Program-made: the position numbers and the translations under genes
Assembly: GCA_023228945.1 (NCBI GenBank)
Contig: JALOAI010000008.1
Coordinates: 117,480 to 181,479, forward strand
DNA from: Pigmentiphaga sp.
GTDB taxonomy: Bacteria; Pseudomonadota; Gammaproteobacteria; Burkholderiales; Burkholderiaceae_B
Direction of reading: 5' to 3'
DNA length: 64,000 nt
Notes under the pieces: generated by a model
Database searches by the model: none
Told to the model about the DNA's origin: nothing
Seen by the model: the letters and a program-made list of their open reading frames with translations, nothing else
Part shown: positions 7,984-16,738 of the stretch, piece after piece
Position numbering within the stretch: position 1 is the stretch's first letter
How the letters are laid out: each line of letters opens with the position of its first letter

Positions 7984-9435
7984 TCACGAAGCCAGGCCGA
8001 ACTGCGCTTTTTTGCGGGCCAGCGCCTGGTCCAGGGCGGCGTGGGCGGCGGCGCCGAACGGTGGCCGTTTCGGGGCGAGTTCGCTCTCGCCGGCCCCCTG
8101 GCGCAGAATCACCTTGCGATTGCTGAAGGTCACGAACCCGGCGTGGCCACGATAGCGGCCCATGCCGCTGGGGCCGACGCCGCCGAAGGGCAGAGCTTCG
8201 TAATTCAGCTGGAGGCGGACGTCGTTGATGACGACGCTGCCGGTATGGATGGCGCGGGCGACATGGTCGGCTTCTTCCTGGTTGCTACCGAAATACGCCG
8301 CCGACAAGGGATGCGGTCCGTTGGCGATCGCCGCCAGGGCGGTGTCGATGGTGTCGTACTCGACCATCGGCAGTAGCGGGCCGAAGATTTCTTCCCGCAT
8401 GACCTTCATCTCGTCGCTTACCCCGGTGAGCACGACGAAGGGGAAGCGTCCGCTCGAAGGCAGATCGTCCAGGGCCGGGCTGGCGGGCACGAAGCTCGCC
8501 TGGGCGCCTTTTTCGAGCGCGTCGCGCAGCAAGGCCCGCATCCGGTGGTGGCCGCTCTCGTGGATCAGGCAGGTGTAGTCCCGATTCCGCATCATGTCGG
8601 GGAATAGCGCTTCGGCGGCGCGGATACATTCCGCCAGCAGGGCGGCGGTTTGGCCGCGCGGGACGAAGACATAATCGGGTGCTACGCAGACTTGCCCCGC
8701 CGAGGCCAGCTTGCCGGCCACCAGGCGATTGGCGACGAGCGCCAGATCCGCGCTGGCGCCTACGACGACGGGACTCTTGCCGCCGAGCTCGAGCGTTACC
8801 GGCACTAGATTCTCGGCCGCCGCCCGCATGACCTTGCGGCCGGTAGCGGTCGATCCGGTGAAGATCAGATGATCGAAGGGCTGGCGGGCGAACTCGGCCG
8901 CCACCGCGGCGTCGCCATTGAACACGGCGAGTTCGAGGGCATCGAATTCAGAAGCGATGGCGCGGGCGAAGGCGGCGCCGGTGGCCGGCGCCATCTCGGA
9001 CATCTTGAGCATCACCCGGTTGCCGGCGGCAAAGCCGCCCATGGCGGCGAGGCAGCCCATCAGAATGGGCCCGTTCCATGGGATCAGGCCGCCCAGCACG
9101 CCGAGCGGCTGATAGTGTAGTTCGGCGACTGTACCCTGCGCTTCGGCCTCGGGGGGCAGGCCGATGCGTTCCGGTTGCATCCACTCTGCGACGTGCGCCA
9201 CGTGATATTCGATTGCCGCGACGGTTCCCAGGATGTCGCCCGCCCGGGTGGTGAAGGGCGAGCGGTTGCCATAGTCTTCCTGCAAGGCGTCGGTCAGGGC
9301 CTGTTCATGTGCCAGCACCGCGCGTGCCAGGCGATGCAGGCGGTGCCGCCGCCGTTCGGCGGATACCTCGCCCTCCGCCTGGAAAGCCGCGCGCTGCGCA
9401 AGCAGGGTGCCGGCGATATCCCGGTTATGGATCAT
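7984..9435 (-). CDS. aldehyde dehydrogenase (coniferyl/benzaldehyde-type)
   Basis: NAD(P)-dependent aldehyde dehydrogenase, 483 aa. The general-base Glu sits in TLELGGKSPVVV and the nucleophile Cys in SAGQVCVAPDYVFV. The short class 3-like form (IPWNGPI, GPSGMGRYRGHAGF) resembles coniferyl-aldehyde dehydrogenases. Start: ATG at 9435 after AGGAGAAG; the frame stays open upstream only as a shadow of the ThDP gene. It is last in the minus-strand operon, 26 nt after the ThDP gene, so it probably oxidises the aldehyde that enzyme produces (inference). Confidence 0.9.
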   Translation of the reverse strand: MIHNRDIAGTLLAQRAAFQAEGEVSAERRRHRLHRLARAVLAHEQALTDALQEDYGNRSPFTTRAGDILGTVAAIEYHVAHVAEWMQPERIGLPPEAEAQGTVAELHYQPLGVLGGLIPWNGPILMGCLAAMGGFAAGNRVMLKMSEMAPATGAAFARAIASEFDALELAVFNGDAAVAAEFARQPFDHLIFTGSTATGRKVMRAAAENLVPVTLELGGKSPVVVGASADLALVANRLVAGKLASAGQVCVAPDYVFVPRGQTAALLAECIRAAEALFPDMMRNRDYTCLIHESGHHRMRALLRDALEKGAQASFVPASPALDDLPSSGRFPFVVLTGVSDEMKVMREEIFGPLLPMVEYDTIDTALAAIANGPHPLSAAYFGSNQEEADHVARAIHTGSVVINDVRLQLNYEALPFGGVGPSGMGRYRGHAGFVTFSNRKVILRQGAGESELAPKRPPFGAAAHAALDQALARKKAQFGLAS

Positions 9436-9461
9436 GATGCTTCTCCTGGATGTGTGCCCGT

Positions 9462-11177
9462 TCAGGCGCGTACCACCACATTGACCAAGGCCTGGCGGCC
9501 TTCCTCGCGTACGACGCGCAAGGCTTCGCGCAGCACGGGCAGCAACTCCGCGGGTTCGTCGACCTTGGCGCCGAAACCGCCGAAGGCCGTGACGATGCGG
9601 TCGAACTCCGCCATGGTGCCGAAGGTCGTGAGCGGGACTTCGGCCGCTCGCGCGGCATGGCCGTCGGGATGGGTGCCAAGCACGCTTTTCCGCACCTCGT
9701 TCCAGCCCCCGTTGTTGAACACCACGATCAACAGCGGCAGCGCTTCGGCCGCCGCCACCTGATGGCAGGAGGCCGGCGTGCAATAGTAGTAGGCGCCATC
9801 GCCCAGAGTGCAGATCACCGTGGCCTCGGGCCGTGCCGCCTTGATTCCCAGCGCGGCCGCCAGGCCCCAGCCCAGGCCGCCGGCATGGGAGGGGCCGAAG
9901 TAGCTGCCGGGAGCCTTGGGCTGGACCACGCGCAGGTCGGCGGGATATTCGTTCACGAGCACCGTGTCTTCGGCCAGCAATTGCGCGACGGCGTGATTGG
10001 CCCACAGCGGCGAGATACCGGGGCCGCGGCCATCCTGCTCGATGCTGTGCGCCAGGGTTTCGGCTTCGGCGGCCCGGCGCTTGCGATGCTCCTGGATCCT
10101 GGCGTCGCGCACGGCGGGCGAAATGCGCTTCTCGAGCCGGTCCGCCAAGGCGTTCAGCGCCGCTTCGGCGTGACCAATCAACGGGACGTCGCACGGAAAG
10201 CCACGCATCGGCAGCCGCTGGTAAAAGGGATCGACGCCCGCCTGGATCACGCGGGTGGAGACCGGGACGGTGACACGGGCGGTGAACCACGGCACGTCGC
10301 ATTCGACGGCCAGGATCACGTCCGCCCGCTCCAGATCGGCATTGATTTGCGAGGCGAAGATATAACCCAGATGGCAGGGATGGTCGGGCGCCAGGTTGCT
10401 ATACACCGGGCTGGCTTCGAGCACGCCCAGTCCGGCCGCTTCGCTCAGCCGCGCCAGCGCCGCCCGGCCGGCGGGGGTGGCGCCGGCTTCCGCCGTCACG
10501 ATGACGGGGTGGCGGGAGCCCGCCAGCAGCTCGGCCGCGGCATCGAGCTGCGCGGGATCGGGCGTCAGCCGCACGCTGGCGACCCGGCGCGACGGTACAT
10601 CGACGGTGAGCGGCGGCACCGGCGAAGCCAGGATGTCGCGCGGCACCGAGATATAGACCGGCCCGCGCGGCTCGGCCAGGGCGACTTCCATTGCCCGTTC
10701 CAGCACGGCGACGACCTGCTCGGGCTGGCGGATTTCATAATCCCATTTGACGAACTCGCGCACCATGGCGGCCTGGTCGAAGCTCTCCTGCGACCATTGC
10801 ACGTGGATGTCGCGCGCGCCCGGCACGCCGCGCTGTTCGGAAATCGGCGAGCGGGCGGCGATGATGATCATCGGCACGCGGGCGCGGGCGGCGTTGATGA
10901 TGCCGCCCAGGCCGTTGGCCGTGCCCACGGTGGAGTAAAGGTAGACCGCCTGGGGCCGACCCGTGGCCGCGTAATAGCCGTGGGCCATCGCCACCGCCGT
11001 TTGTTCGTGTGGCGTGACGACCCCGCGCAGGGCAGGCTTGCCTTCGGCCTGCCGCTTGGCCATGGCCTCCAGCATCGAGGTCGGGGCGCCGCCAAAGATG
11101 CGGTCGATGCCGCGCAGGTGCAGCAGCTCGGTGATCGCTTCGCCGACGTTCTCGACGGAAAGGGTAAGCTGGTTCAT
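9462..11177 (-). CDS. thiamine-diphosphate-dependent enzyme (acetolactate synthase/benzoylformate decarboxylase superfamily)
   Basis: 571 aa with the three-domain ThDP fold: an N-terminal Pyr domain with cofactor-activating Glu58 in TPHEQTAVAMAHGYYA, a central domain, and a C-terminal PP domain with the binding motif GDGAYYYCTPASCHQ...NN. Start ATG 11177 (MNQLTLSVENVGEA); an upstream in-frame ATG at 11210 lacks a better ribosome site. Paired with an aldehyde dehydrogenase and a TRAP importer, 2-oxo-acid decarboxylation is more likely than acetolactate synthesis, but the substrate is not readable from sequence. Confidence 0.85.
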   Translation of the reverse strand: MNQLTLSVENVGEAITELLHLRGIDRIFGGAPTSMLEAMAKRQAEGKPALRGVVTPHEQTAVAMAHGYYAATGRPQAVYLYSTVGTANGLGGIINAARARVPMIIIAARSPISEQRGVPGARDIHVQWSQESFDQAAMVREFVKWDYEIRQPEQVVAVLERAMEVALAEPRGPVYISVPRDILASPVPPLTVDVPSRRVASVRLTPDPAQLDAAAELLAGSRHPVIVTAEAGATPAGRAALARLSEAAGLGVLEASPVYSNLAPDHPCHLGYIFASQINADLERADVILAVECDVPWFTARVTVPVSTRVIQAGVDPFYQRLPMRGFPCDVPLIGHAEAALNALADRLEKRISPAVRDARIQEHRKRRAAEAETLAHSIEQDGRGPGISPLWANHAVAQLLAEDTVLVNEYPADLRVVQPKAPGSYFGPSHAGGLGWGLAAALGIKAARPEATVICTLGDGAYYYCTPASCHQVAAAEALPLLIVVFNNGGWNEVRKSVLGTHPDGHAARAAEVPLTTFGTMAEFDRIVTAFGGFGAKVDEPAELLPVLREALRVVREEGRQALVNVVVRA

Positions 11178-11206
11178 GTCGTACTCTCGTTCAGAATCGG
11201 ATCGCT

Positions 11207-12493
11207 TCACATGTGGTTGGGCAGGAACAGGACGAGCGCCGGGAACAGGGCCAGCAGCAGGATCCGGAACAGATCCGACACAATGAAGGGAATCAGTGCG
11301 CGAAATACCGGCCCCGCCGCCACGTTCCGCAGCACCGAGGTCAGGACGAAGACGTTCATCCCGAAAGGCGGGGTCAATAGGCCGATCTCGATCGTGACCA
11401 CCACGATGATGCCGAACCAGATCAGGTCGAAGCCGGCGGCCTCGACCAGCGGCAGGATGATCGGCATGGTGATGAACAGCGTGGAGTACGACTCAAAGAA
11501 GCAGCCCAGAAACAAATACAGCAGCACGATCAGGAACAACAGCAGGACGGGGCTGGGCTCGACTTCATAGATCCAGTCTGCCAGGATCTCCGGCGCACCC
11601 GTCATGCCGATGAAATTGCTCAGCACCGTGGCGCCCAGCAGGATGGGGAACAACGCCCCGGTGGTGCGCACCGCACCCAAAAAAGCATTGCGCAGCACTT
11701 GTAACGTCAGCTGCCCCCGCAGCCAGGTGAGCAGCAGGGCGCCCATGGCACCGATGCCGGCGCCCTCGGTGGCGGTGAACACGCCGCCATACAGGCCGCC
11801 CATCACCAGGGCGAAGAGGGCGATCACGCCCCACACATCGCGCAAGGCGCGCCACCGCTCGGGCCAGGGCATGGCTTCGCCCCGCGGTCCGGCTGAAGGA
11901 TCGCGCGCCACCACGAACATCACGGCGAGCATGTAGAGCAGGAGGCCCAGCAGGCCGGGGATGACGCCGGCCAGGAAGAGCTTGGCGATATTCTGCTCGG
12001 CCAGAATGCCGTAGATGATGAGCACCACACTCGGCGGGATCAGGATGCCCAGGGTGCCGCCCGCGGCGATAGTGGCCAGGGAGAACGGCTCCGCGTAACC
12101 GAAAGAGCGCATCGGTGGATAGGACACTTTGGCCATGGTCGCCGCCGAGGCGACGCTGGAGCCGGAGATTGCGGCAAAGCCGCCGGATGCCAAAATCGCC
12201 GACACCGCGAGCCCTCCGGGCAGGCGCCCGAGGAAGGCATACGCGGCCCGGAACAGGCTATGGCCGAGACCGCTGGTCGAGACGAAATTACCCATCAAGA
12301 CGAACAGCGGGATGACGGTGAGCATATAGCCGCCGAGCTCGAAGGCGGAGCCCGCCACCATTTTGCCGGCGATCGAGTAGCTCATGTAATGCGCATAGCC
12401 GACGAAGCCGACCAGGCCCATGGCGAGGGCGACCGGCAGGCGCAGCAAGATCAGAACCAGCAGCCCGAGGATGCCAAGCGAGAACTCGATCAT
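11207..12493 (-). CDS. dctM: TRAP transporter large permease (DctM family)
   Basis: 428 aa, very hydrophobic with about 12 membrane helices. Family signatures are IPLFVLMGNFVSTSGL, GGFAAISGSSVASAATM and LLTPPFGMNVFVL. It is the channel subunit of a sodium-driven tripartite transporter for organic acids. Start ATG 12493 overlaps the dctQ stop (ATGA), which implies translational coupling. The ThDP gene follows after 29 nt. Confidence 0.94.
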   Translation of the reverse strand: MIEFSLGILGLLVLILLRLPVALAMGLVGFVGYAHYMSYSIAGKMVAGSAFELGGYMLTVIPLFVLMGNFVSTSGLGHSLFRAAYAFLGRLPGGLAVSAILASGGFAAISGSSVASAATMAKVSYPPMRSFGYAEPFSLATIAAGGTLGILIPPSVVLIIYGILAEQNIAKLFLAGVIPGLLGLLLYMLAVMFVVARDPSAGPRGEAMPWPERWRALRDVWGVIALFALVMGGLYGGVFTATEGAGIGAMGALLLTWLRGQLTLQVLRNAFLGAVRTTGALFPILLGATVLSNFIGMTGAPEILADWIYEVEPSPVLLLFLIVLLYLFLGCFFESYSTLFITMPIILPLVEAAGFDLIWFGIIVVVTIEIGLLTPPFGMNVFVLTSVLRNVAAGPVFRALIPFIVSDLFRILLLALFPALVLFLPNHM

Positions 12494-13008
12494 GCGGCAT
12501 CTCCGTCGCCGACGGGCGCCACGGCGGGCCGGATCACCGCCCAGGAGGCCAGGATCGCGGACAGAAACATGGCGGCCGCGATCGCCCATGCCACCGGGGC
12601 CACCGGCCACCCGAGGACGGACGTGAGATCGCCCGCCTTGCCTCGGGCCAGTTCCGTCATGGTGTAGCCGAGGAAGACAAAGGCGACGGCGATGAGAACT
12701 CCCGAAAGCCGGTTCACGCTCCGCTCCAGCCGCGGCAATCGGACAAACAGCGAATCGAGCAGCGTCACTTTGATGTGGTCGTTCGTGGCTACCGCGACGG
12801 CGATGCCGAGGTAGATCATGACCTGCATCGCCATCTCCGTCAGCTCGAAACTGGCCGGGATCGGGTTATGGAACAGATATCTGGCGACCACGTCGGTCAC
12901 GGTCAGCAGCATGATTCCCGCCAGGAGAATCGCCGAGGCATATTCGATGATGCGCAAGAGCCTGGCGCGCAGCGTGTCCGCCGCGCCGCTCTCAGTCCTG
13001 ATCGACAT
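12490..13008 (-). CDS. dctQ: TRAP transporter small permease (DctQ family)
   Basis: 172 aa with four membrane helices and the usual DctQ pattern: ILLAGIMLLTVTDVVARYLF, then the amphipathic cytoplasmic region (DHIKVTLLDSLFVRLP). It is the membrane partner of DctM. Stop and start overlap with dctM; 216 nt of structured DNA separate it from dctP upstream. Confidence 0.93.
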   Translation of the reverse strand: MSIRTESGAADTLRARLLRIIEYASAILLAGIMLLTVTDVVARYLFHNPIPASFELTEMAMQVMIYLGIAVAVATNDHIKVTLLDSLFVRLPRLERSVNRLSGVLIAVAFVFLGYTMTELARGKAGDLTSVLGWPVAPVAWAIAAAMFLSAILASWAVIRPAVAPVGDGDAA

Positions 13009-13224
13009 TCCTGCTTTCTCCGCTTGGATTCGCCTCGCCAGCCCCGCCCGGGACGGGAGGGCTGGCGCTTGGGTTGAAGTTGAAGCGGCGCTTCGGCACG
13101 CTGACGTTTGGTTTTGATGTCGTCAAAACTTCGCCTGGGCTATGCCGAAGCCTCGCTTTGACGTGGTTAACGTGCGAGGGGCGGCTCTTTCAGAACCCGG
13201 CGGGCGGCTGCAACGCCACGTCCG
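13009..13224 (-). promoter_or_regulatory. structured dctP-dctQ intercistronic region
   Basis: 216 nt without a gene. A nested pair of inverted repeats is present: an outer stem GCTTCGGCA (13090-13098) with TGCCGAAGC (13143-13151), and an inner stem GTTTTGA (13111-13117) with TCAAAAC (13123-13129). A second stem is GCCAGCCC...GGGCTGGC near 13038-13066. It would sit in the mRNA between the binding-protein and permease genes, the usual place for a structure that lowers permease expression. Confidence 0.5.
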
Positions 13225-14262
13225 TTAAGGCTGTTGTTCGAGCGTGGCGATTTCGGCCCGCAGTTCCGCCAGCGCCGCCGTGGCGTCGACACCACTGTCG
13301 GCGGTTTCCGCCGCCCATGTCTCTTCGAGCGGCCCGGTCGCCGCGCGGATATCGGCGACGAAGCTTCCCGACGCTTCATTCCGATTGCCCCCGGCCTTGG
13401 CATAGATTTCCCAGCCCCGATCGTCGGCCTCGTCCGAAGCGCGTCCGGCGATGCGCGAGAAGGCTTCGCCCGTTACCTTCGCCAAGGCCGCGCGTTCGCC
13501 GTCGGACAAGGCTTCGTACTTCGCCGGGTTCATCACCAGGGCAAAGCTCGCGTTATACAAGCCTCCCGGCACCGTGGAGACATGGCGGATCAACTCTTCG
13601 AGGCGCCAGCCGCCAAACACATCGGCGGGCATCAGGGCGCCATCCACGATGCCGCCGTTCAGCAATTCGTACAGTTCCGAGGCGGGGCGCGATACCGGCG
13701 CGGCGCCCAGCGCATTGGCCAGATCGAACGCCATGCCGCCCGGAGCGCGCAGCTTTTGTCCCTGCAGCGACGCGCGGTCGGCATACTCATGGCGGGGCGA
13801 CATCAGGTGGCCCGGCCCTGGCGTGAACATCGCCAGAACCACCACGCCGTCGTGCTCGTTCGCGCTCGCCAAATGGCGTTCGAACACACGCTGATAGGCC
13901 ACCGATAGCACTTCCGCGCGGTCGGACAGAAATGGGAACTCGGCGATCTTGGTCAGGCGGAAACGGCCGGGATTGTTGCCATGCGAGATAAAGCTGATAT
14001 CGACCAGGCCGTCGCGTACGCCATCGAAGGTCTGGGCCGCGCTCATCGGTGCCTTGGGCAGATAGCGGACTTTCAGCTGGCCATCGGATTCGGCTTCCAC
14101 CATCTTGGCCCAGTCGTTCCGGAGCAGCTGGGTGAAGTGATGGCGGGGCGGCGTCCAGCCCGATACCGTCAGGACAGTCTCGGCGGCGGCAAGCCCCGAC
14201 GTCCCCATCCAGACGGTTCCGGCGGCCAAGGCGGCTATCAGGGATTTTCCAAGAACTTTCAT
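13225..14262 (-). CDS. dctP: TRAP transporter solute-binding protein (DctP family)
   Basis: 345 aa periplasmic receptor with signal peptide SLIAALAAGTVWMGTSGLAAA (first about 27 residues). DctP features are VRYLPKAPMSAAQTFDGVRD, GLVDISFI, and the ligand-clamping Arg in GQKLRAPGGMAFDLANALGA. Substrate unknown; most members bind carboxylates through this arginine. It heads the transporter part of the operon and is followed by a structured gap before dctQ. Confidence 0.93.
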   Translation of the reverse strand: MKVLGKSLIAALAAGTVWMGTSGLAAAETVLTVSGWTPPRHHFTQLLRNDWAKMVEAESDGQLKVRYLPKAPMSAAQTFDGVRDGLVDISFISHGNNPGRFRLTKIAEFPFLSDRAEVLSVAYQRVFERHLASANEHDGVVVLAMFTPGPGHLMSPRHEYADRASLQGQKLRAPGGMAFDLANALGAAPVSRPASELYELLNGGIVDGALMPADVFGGWRLEELIRHVSTVPGGLYNASFALVMNPAKYEALSDGERAALAKVTGEAFSRIAGRASDEADDRGWEIYAKAGGNRNEASGSFVADIRAATGPLEETWAAETADSGVDATAALAELRAEIATLEQQP

Positions 14263-14358
14263 GTGGTTTCTCCAAGGATGTCATGGGGCGGCCGGCGATG
14301 TGGCAAGCCGCCCTGGGGTGGCGGATCGTGAGGGTTGCCTATCGGCGCCGTCGCGGTG

Positions 14359-15195
14359 TCAGTCAACGAAAGCCCGGAAGGCGTGGTACCACTCATTCCG
14401 GGCGCTGTTCAAAACCAAGTGCGTGTCGAAATGTCCGGCCGCCGGGATCACGCGAGACGCCACCGACTGGCCGGCATCGCGCATGGCGGCCTCCATGCGG
14501 GCGCAGGAATCGATGATGCGGTCGAAATCGTTCTCGCCCCACACCAGATGGAAGGGGGTGGCGTTGCCGTCGAGGGCGGAAATCGGACTCGCGCGTTCGT
14601 CGTCCTCTGGCGTTCGGAACAGATAGCGATACACACGCCCTTTGCCGACGTCGGAGGGGACTCTGTCGTAGCGCAGATCCATCGGCCCGCTGACGGGCAT
14701 GCAGGCCCGGACGGGATCGATCCCGCGCGTCAGCACGGCCAGCGCCGCCAGGTGTCCGCCGGCGGAATGCCCGCCCACGACCATCCGGTCGGGGTCGCCG
14801 CCGTGGCGGCGGACCTCGGCCTGGACCAGCCGGACCGCGGCCACGGCGTCATCGAGCTGCGTGGGCCATTTGTCCTGCGGTGCCAGACGATAGCTGACGG
14901 CCGCCAGAAGAGCGGGCTGGTGGGTCACGGCTTCCGCCATGAAGCGCAGCCACTCCATCCCACCGGCGATCCACGCCCCGCCGTGCAGAAACACCAGCAC
15001 CGGCAGCAGGCCGTTGCCATGCGACCCGGCGGGACGATAGAGCTCGATCCGCTGTTTCGGATGCGGGCCGTAATCCAGGGTCGCCACCGGCGGCAGGCGG
15101 TTCTGTGCCGAGAGCAGGCGTGCACGCCGATCGTAGGCGGCGGCTGCTTCCGCCTCGGGGTTCGGTGCCGGGAAATGGCCGTCAGGCAGACGCAA
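14359..15195 (-). CDS. alpha/beta hydrolase (kynurenine formamidase/carboxylesterase-like)
   Basis: 278 aa. The oxyanion motif HGGAW is at 71-75 and the nucleophile motif GGHSAGGHL has Ser144; Asp in WGENDFDR and His in AAGHFDTH complete the triad. The HGGxW form and size fit the BD-FAE/kynurenine formamidase and esterase group. The start is TTG 15195 behind a strong GGAGGG; no better ATG precedes it. It is the first gene of the operon, so it may release the acid taken up or decarboxylated by the following proteins (inference). Confidence 0.82.
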   Translation of the reverse strand: MRLPDGHFPAPNPEAEAAAAYDRRARLLSAQNRLPPVATLDYGPHPKQRIELYRPAGSHGNGLLPVLVFLHGGAWIAGGMEWLRFMAEAVTHQPALLAAVSYRLAPQDKWPTQLDDAVAAVRLVQAEVRRHGGDPDRMVVGGHSAGGHLAALAVLTRGIDPVRACMPVSGPMDLRYDRVPSDVGKGRVYRYLFRTPEDDERASPISALDGNATPFHLVWGENDFDRIIDSCARMEAAMRDAGQSVASRVIPAAGHFDTHLVLNSARNEWYHAFRAFVD

Positions 15196-15370
15196 GGTTC
15201 GGGTCCCTCCAAAGAATCGAGGGCGTAATGTGTCATAGGGCCGTCACGGCGTAAATGATCCCCAGGGATCATGAGGATCGTTGTCCACCGCGCAATTGGC
15301 GCGTAAGAATCAGCGGCACGGCTCATCGGCGTTGCTCCGCAGGCCTGAGCGGCCCAAGACTTGATCAACC

Positions 15371-15386
15371 TTGAATAAGGATTCAA
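15371..15386. promoter_or_regulatory. inverted repeat in the divergent hydrolase/HTH-citrate synthase promoter region
   Basis: TTGAAT-AAGG-ATTCAA, 32 nt upstream of the GTG of the fusion gene and 176 nt upstream of the hydrolase start. It is an AT-rich dyad in otherwise GC-rich DNA and a plausible operator for the adjacent HTH protein. Confidence 0.5.
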
Positions 15387-15417
15387 TATGTAGGGCTTCA
15401 AGCCTTCTGGAACGCTC

Positions 15418-16674
15418 GTGGCCAGCCCCACTACCGCCAACAAGGAATACCTGACGGCCGCCGAAGCGATGGCCGTGCTCAAGGTCCGCCAGCAGACGCT
15501 GTACGCCTACGTCAGCCGCGGCCTGATCCGCAGCGTCAAGCAGCCCGACAGCAAAGGCAAGCTGTACCTGGCCGAAGACGTCAACCGCACCCGCAGCCGG
15601 TCGCAGGCCCGCGCGGGGCACGGCGCCGTGGCGGCTTCGGCCATGAACTGGGGCGAGCCCATCATTCCCACCTCGATCACCGAAATTACCGCCGAAGGCC
15701 CCAGCTATCGCGGCCGCCTGGCCACCCAGTTGGCGCAAGCCGAAGCAAGCTTCGAATCGGTGGCCGAGCTGCTGTGGACGGGTATCTGGCACCAGCCCTG
15801 CGAGCCCTGGAGGGTACCGGTGCCCGAATCCGATATTGCGGCGCTCAAGGCATTCATCGGCAATGACGGCGGCCACGCTTTGCTCGACGTCTTCGCCGTG
15901 GCGGTGCTGCACCTGGGGCTGCGCCGCGGCAGCATCGAAGACCGCGTGCGCAGCGGCCACATCCTGAATGCGGCGCGCCAGGTGCTGCGGACCCTGGTCG
16001 GTGCGCTGGGGTGGCTGGGGCCGGGGCGCACCTATCATCCACTCGACGCGGGTGAACGGATCAGCAGCGGTGTGCTGCGGGCGCTCGCCGTGCCGCACAC
16101 CGACGAGAACCAGGCGGCCATCGAAGCCATGCTGGTCCTGTTTGCCGACCACGAGCTATCGCCGGGCACGCTGGCGGCGCGGGTGGCGGCCTCCAGCGGC
16201 GCGCCGCTGCATGGCTGCCTGGCGGCGGCGATCTGCGCGACGGCGGGGGTTCAGGTGGCCCGTTTGTACGATAGGGTGGAGAGCTTTCTGGATGCGAACC
16301 GCACGCTGGAAGCCTTGCGCCGCAGCGCCGGGCAGGCCCAGCGCCAGGGCAGCGCCCCGCCGGGGTTCGGCCACCCGCTGTATCCGCATGGCGATCCGCG
16401 GGCCGGCTGGCTGTTGAAGCTGGCGCAGCAGCGCCGCCGCCAGAGCCGGCGGCTCGAAGCGATCTACACCTTTCTCCACGACATGGAGCACGATCTGGGC
16501 CTGCATCCGCGCCACGAACTGACGGCGGCCACGCTGGCCATCGCGATGGAATTGCCGCCGCGTACGCTGGGTCCGGTGTTTGCGCTATCGCGCTGCGCGG
16601 GCTGGGTGGCGCATGTGCAGGAACAGCGGCTGAGCCCGGCGATGCTCAGGCCGCGGGCACGCTTCGTGACCTGA
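15418..16674 (+). CDS. helix-turn-helix/citrate synthase domain fusion protein
   Basis: 418 aa. The N-terminus (about 10-60) is an excisionase/MerR-like DNA-binding fold: LTAAEAMAVLKVRQQTLYAY followed by VSRGLIRSV. Residues from about 95 on are a citrate synthase domain: LHG in SSGAPLHGCLAAAI, GFGHPLYPHGDPRA with the second catalytic His, and GWVAHVQEQ then RPRARF at the end. The usual third catalytic Asp (PNVDFYSG-type motif) appears as Glu in HPRHELTAATLAIAM. This fits a CoA- or oxaloacetate-sensing regulator rather than a working enzyme, though activity cannot be excluded. Start GTG 15418. Divergent from the catabolic operon. Confidence 0.82.
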   Translation: MASPTTANKEYLTAAEAMAVLKVRQQTLYAYVSRGLIRSVKQPDSKGKLYLAEDVNRTRSRSQARAGHGAVAASAMNWGEPIIPTSITEITAEGPSYRGRLATQLAQAEASFESVAELLWTGIWHQPCEPWRVPVPESDIAALKAFIGNDGGHALLDVFAVAVLHLGLRRGSIEDRVRSGHILNAARQVLRTLVGALGWLGPGRTYHPLDAGERISSGVLRALAVPHTDENQAAIEAMLVLFADHELSPGTLAARVAASSGAPLHGCLAAAICATAGVQVARLYDRVESFLDANRTLEALRRSAGQAQRQGSAPPGFGHPLYPHGDPRAGWLLKLAQQRRRQSRRLEAIYTFLHDMEHDLGLHPRHELTAATLAIAMELPPRTLGPVFALSRCAGWVAHVQEQRLSPAMLRPRARFVT

Positions 16675-16738
16675 GGGCGCGGCGCTCCGCCCGCGCCGCC
16701 TACAATTCGGGATTCATCTTTCTACGAGGCACCGACTA

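Noticed and set aside
9450..11570. A 706-codon open frame on the plus strand opposite the ThDP and TRAP genes
   Set aside because: Crosses two real genes on the other strand, is His/Gly/Arg-rich low complexity, and shows no family pattern.
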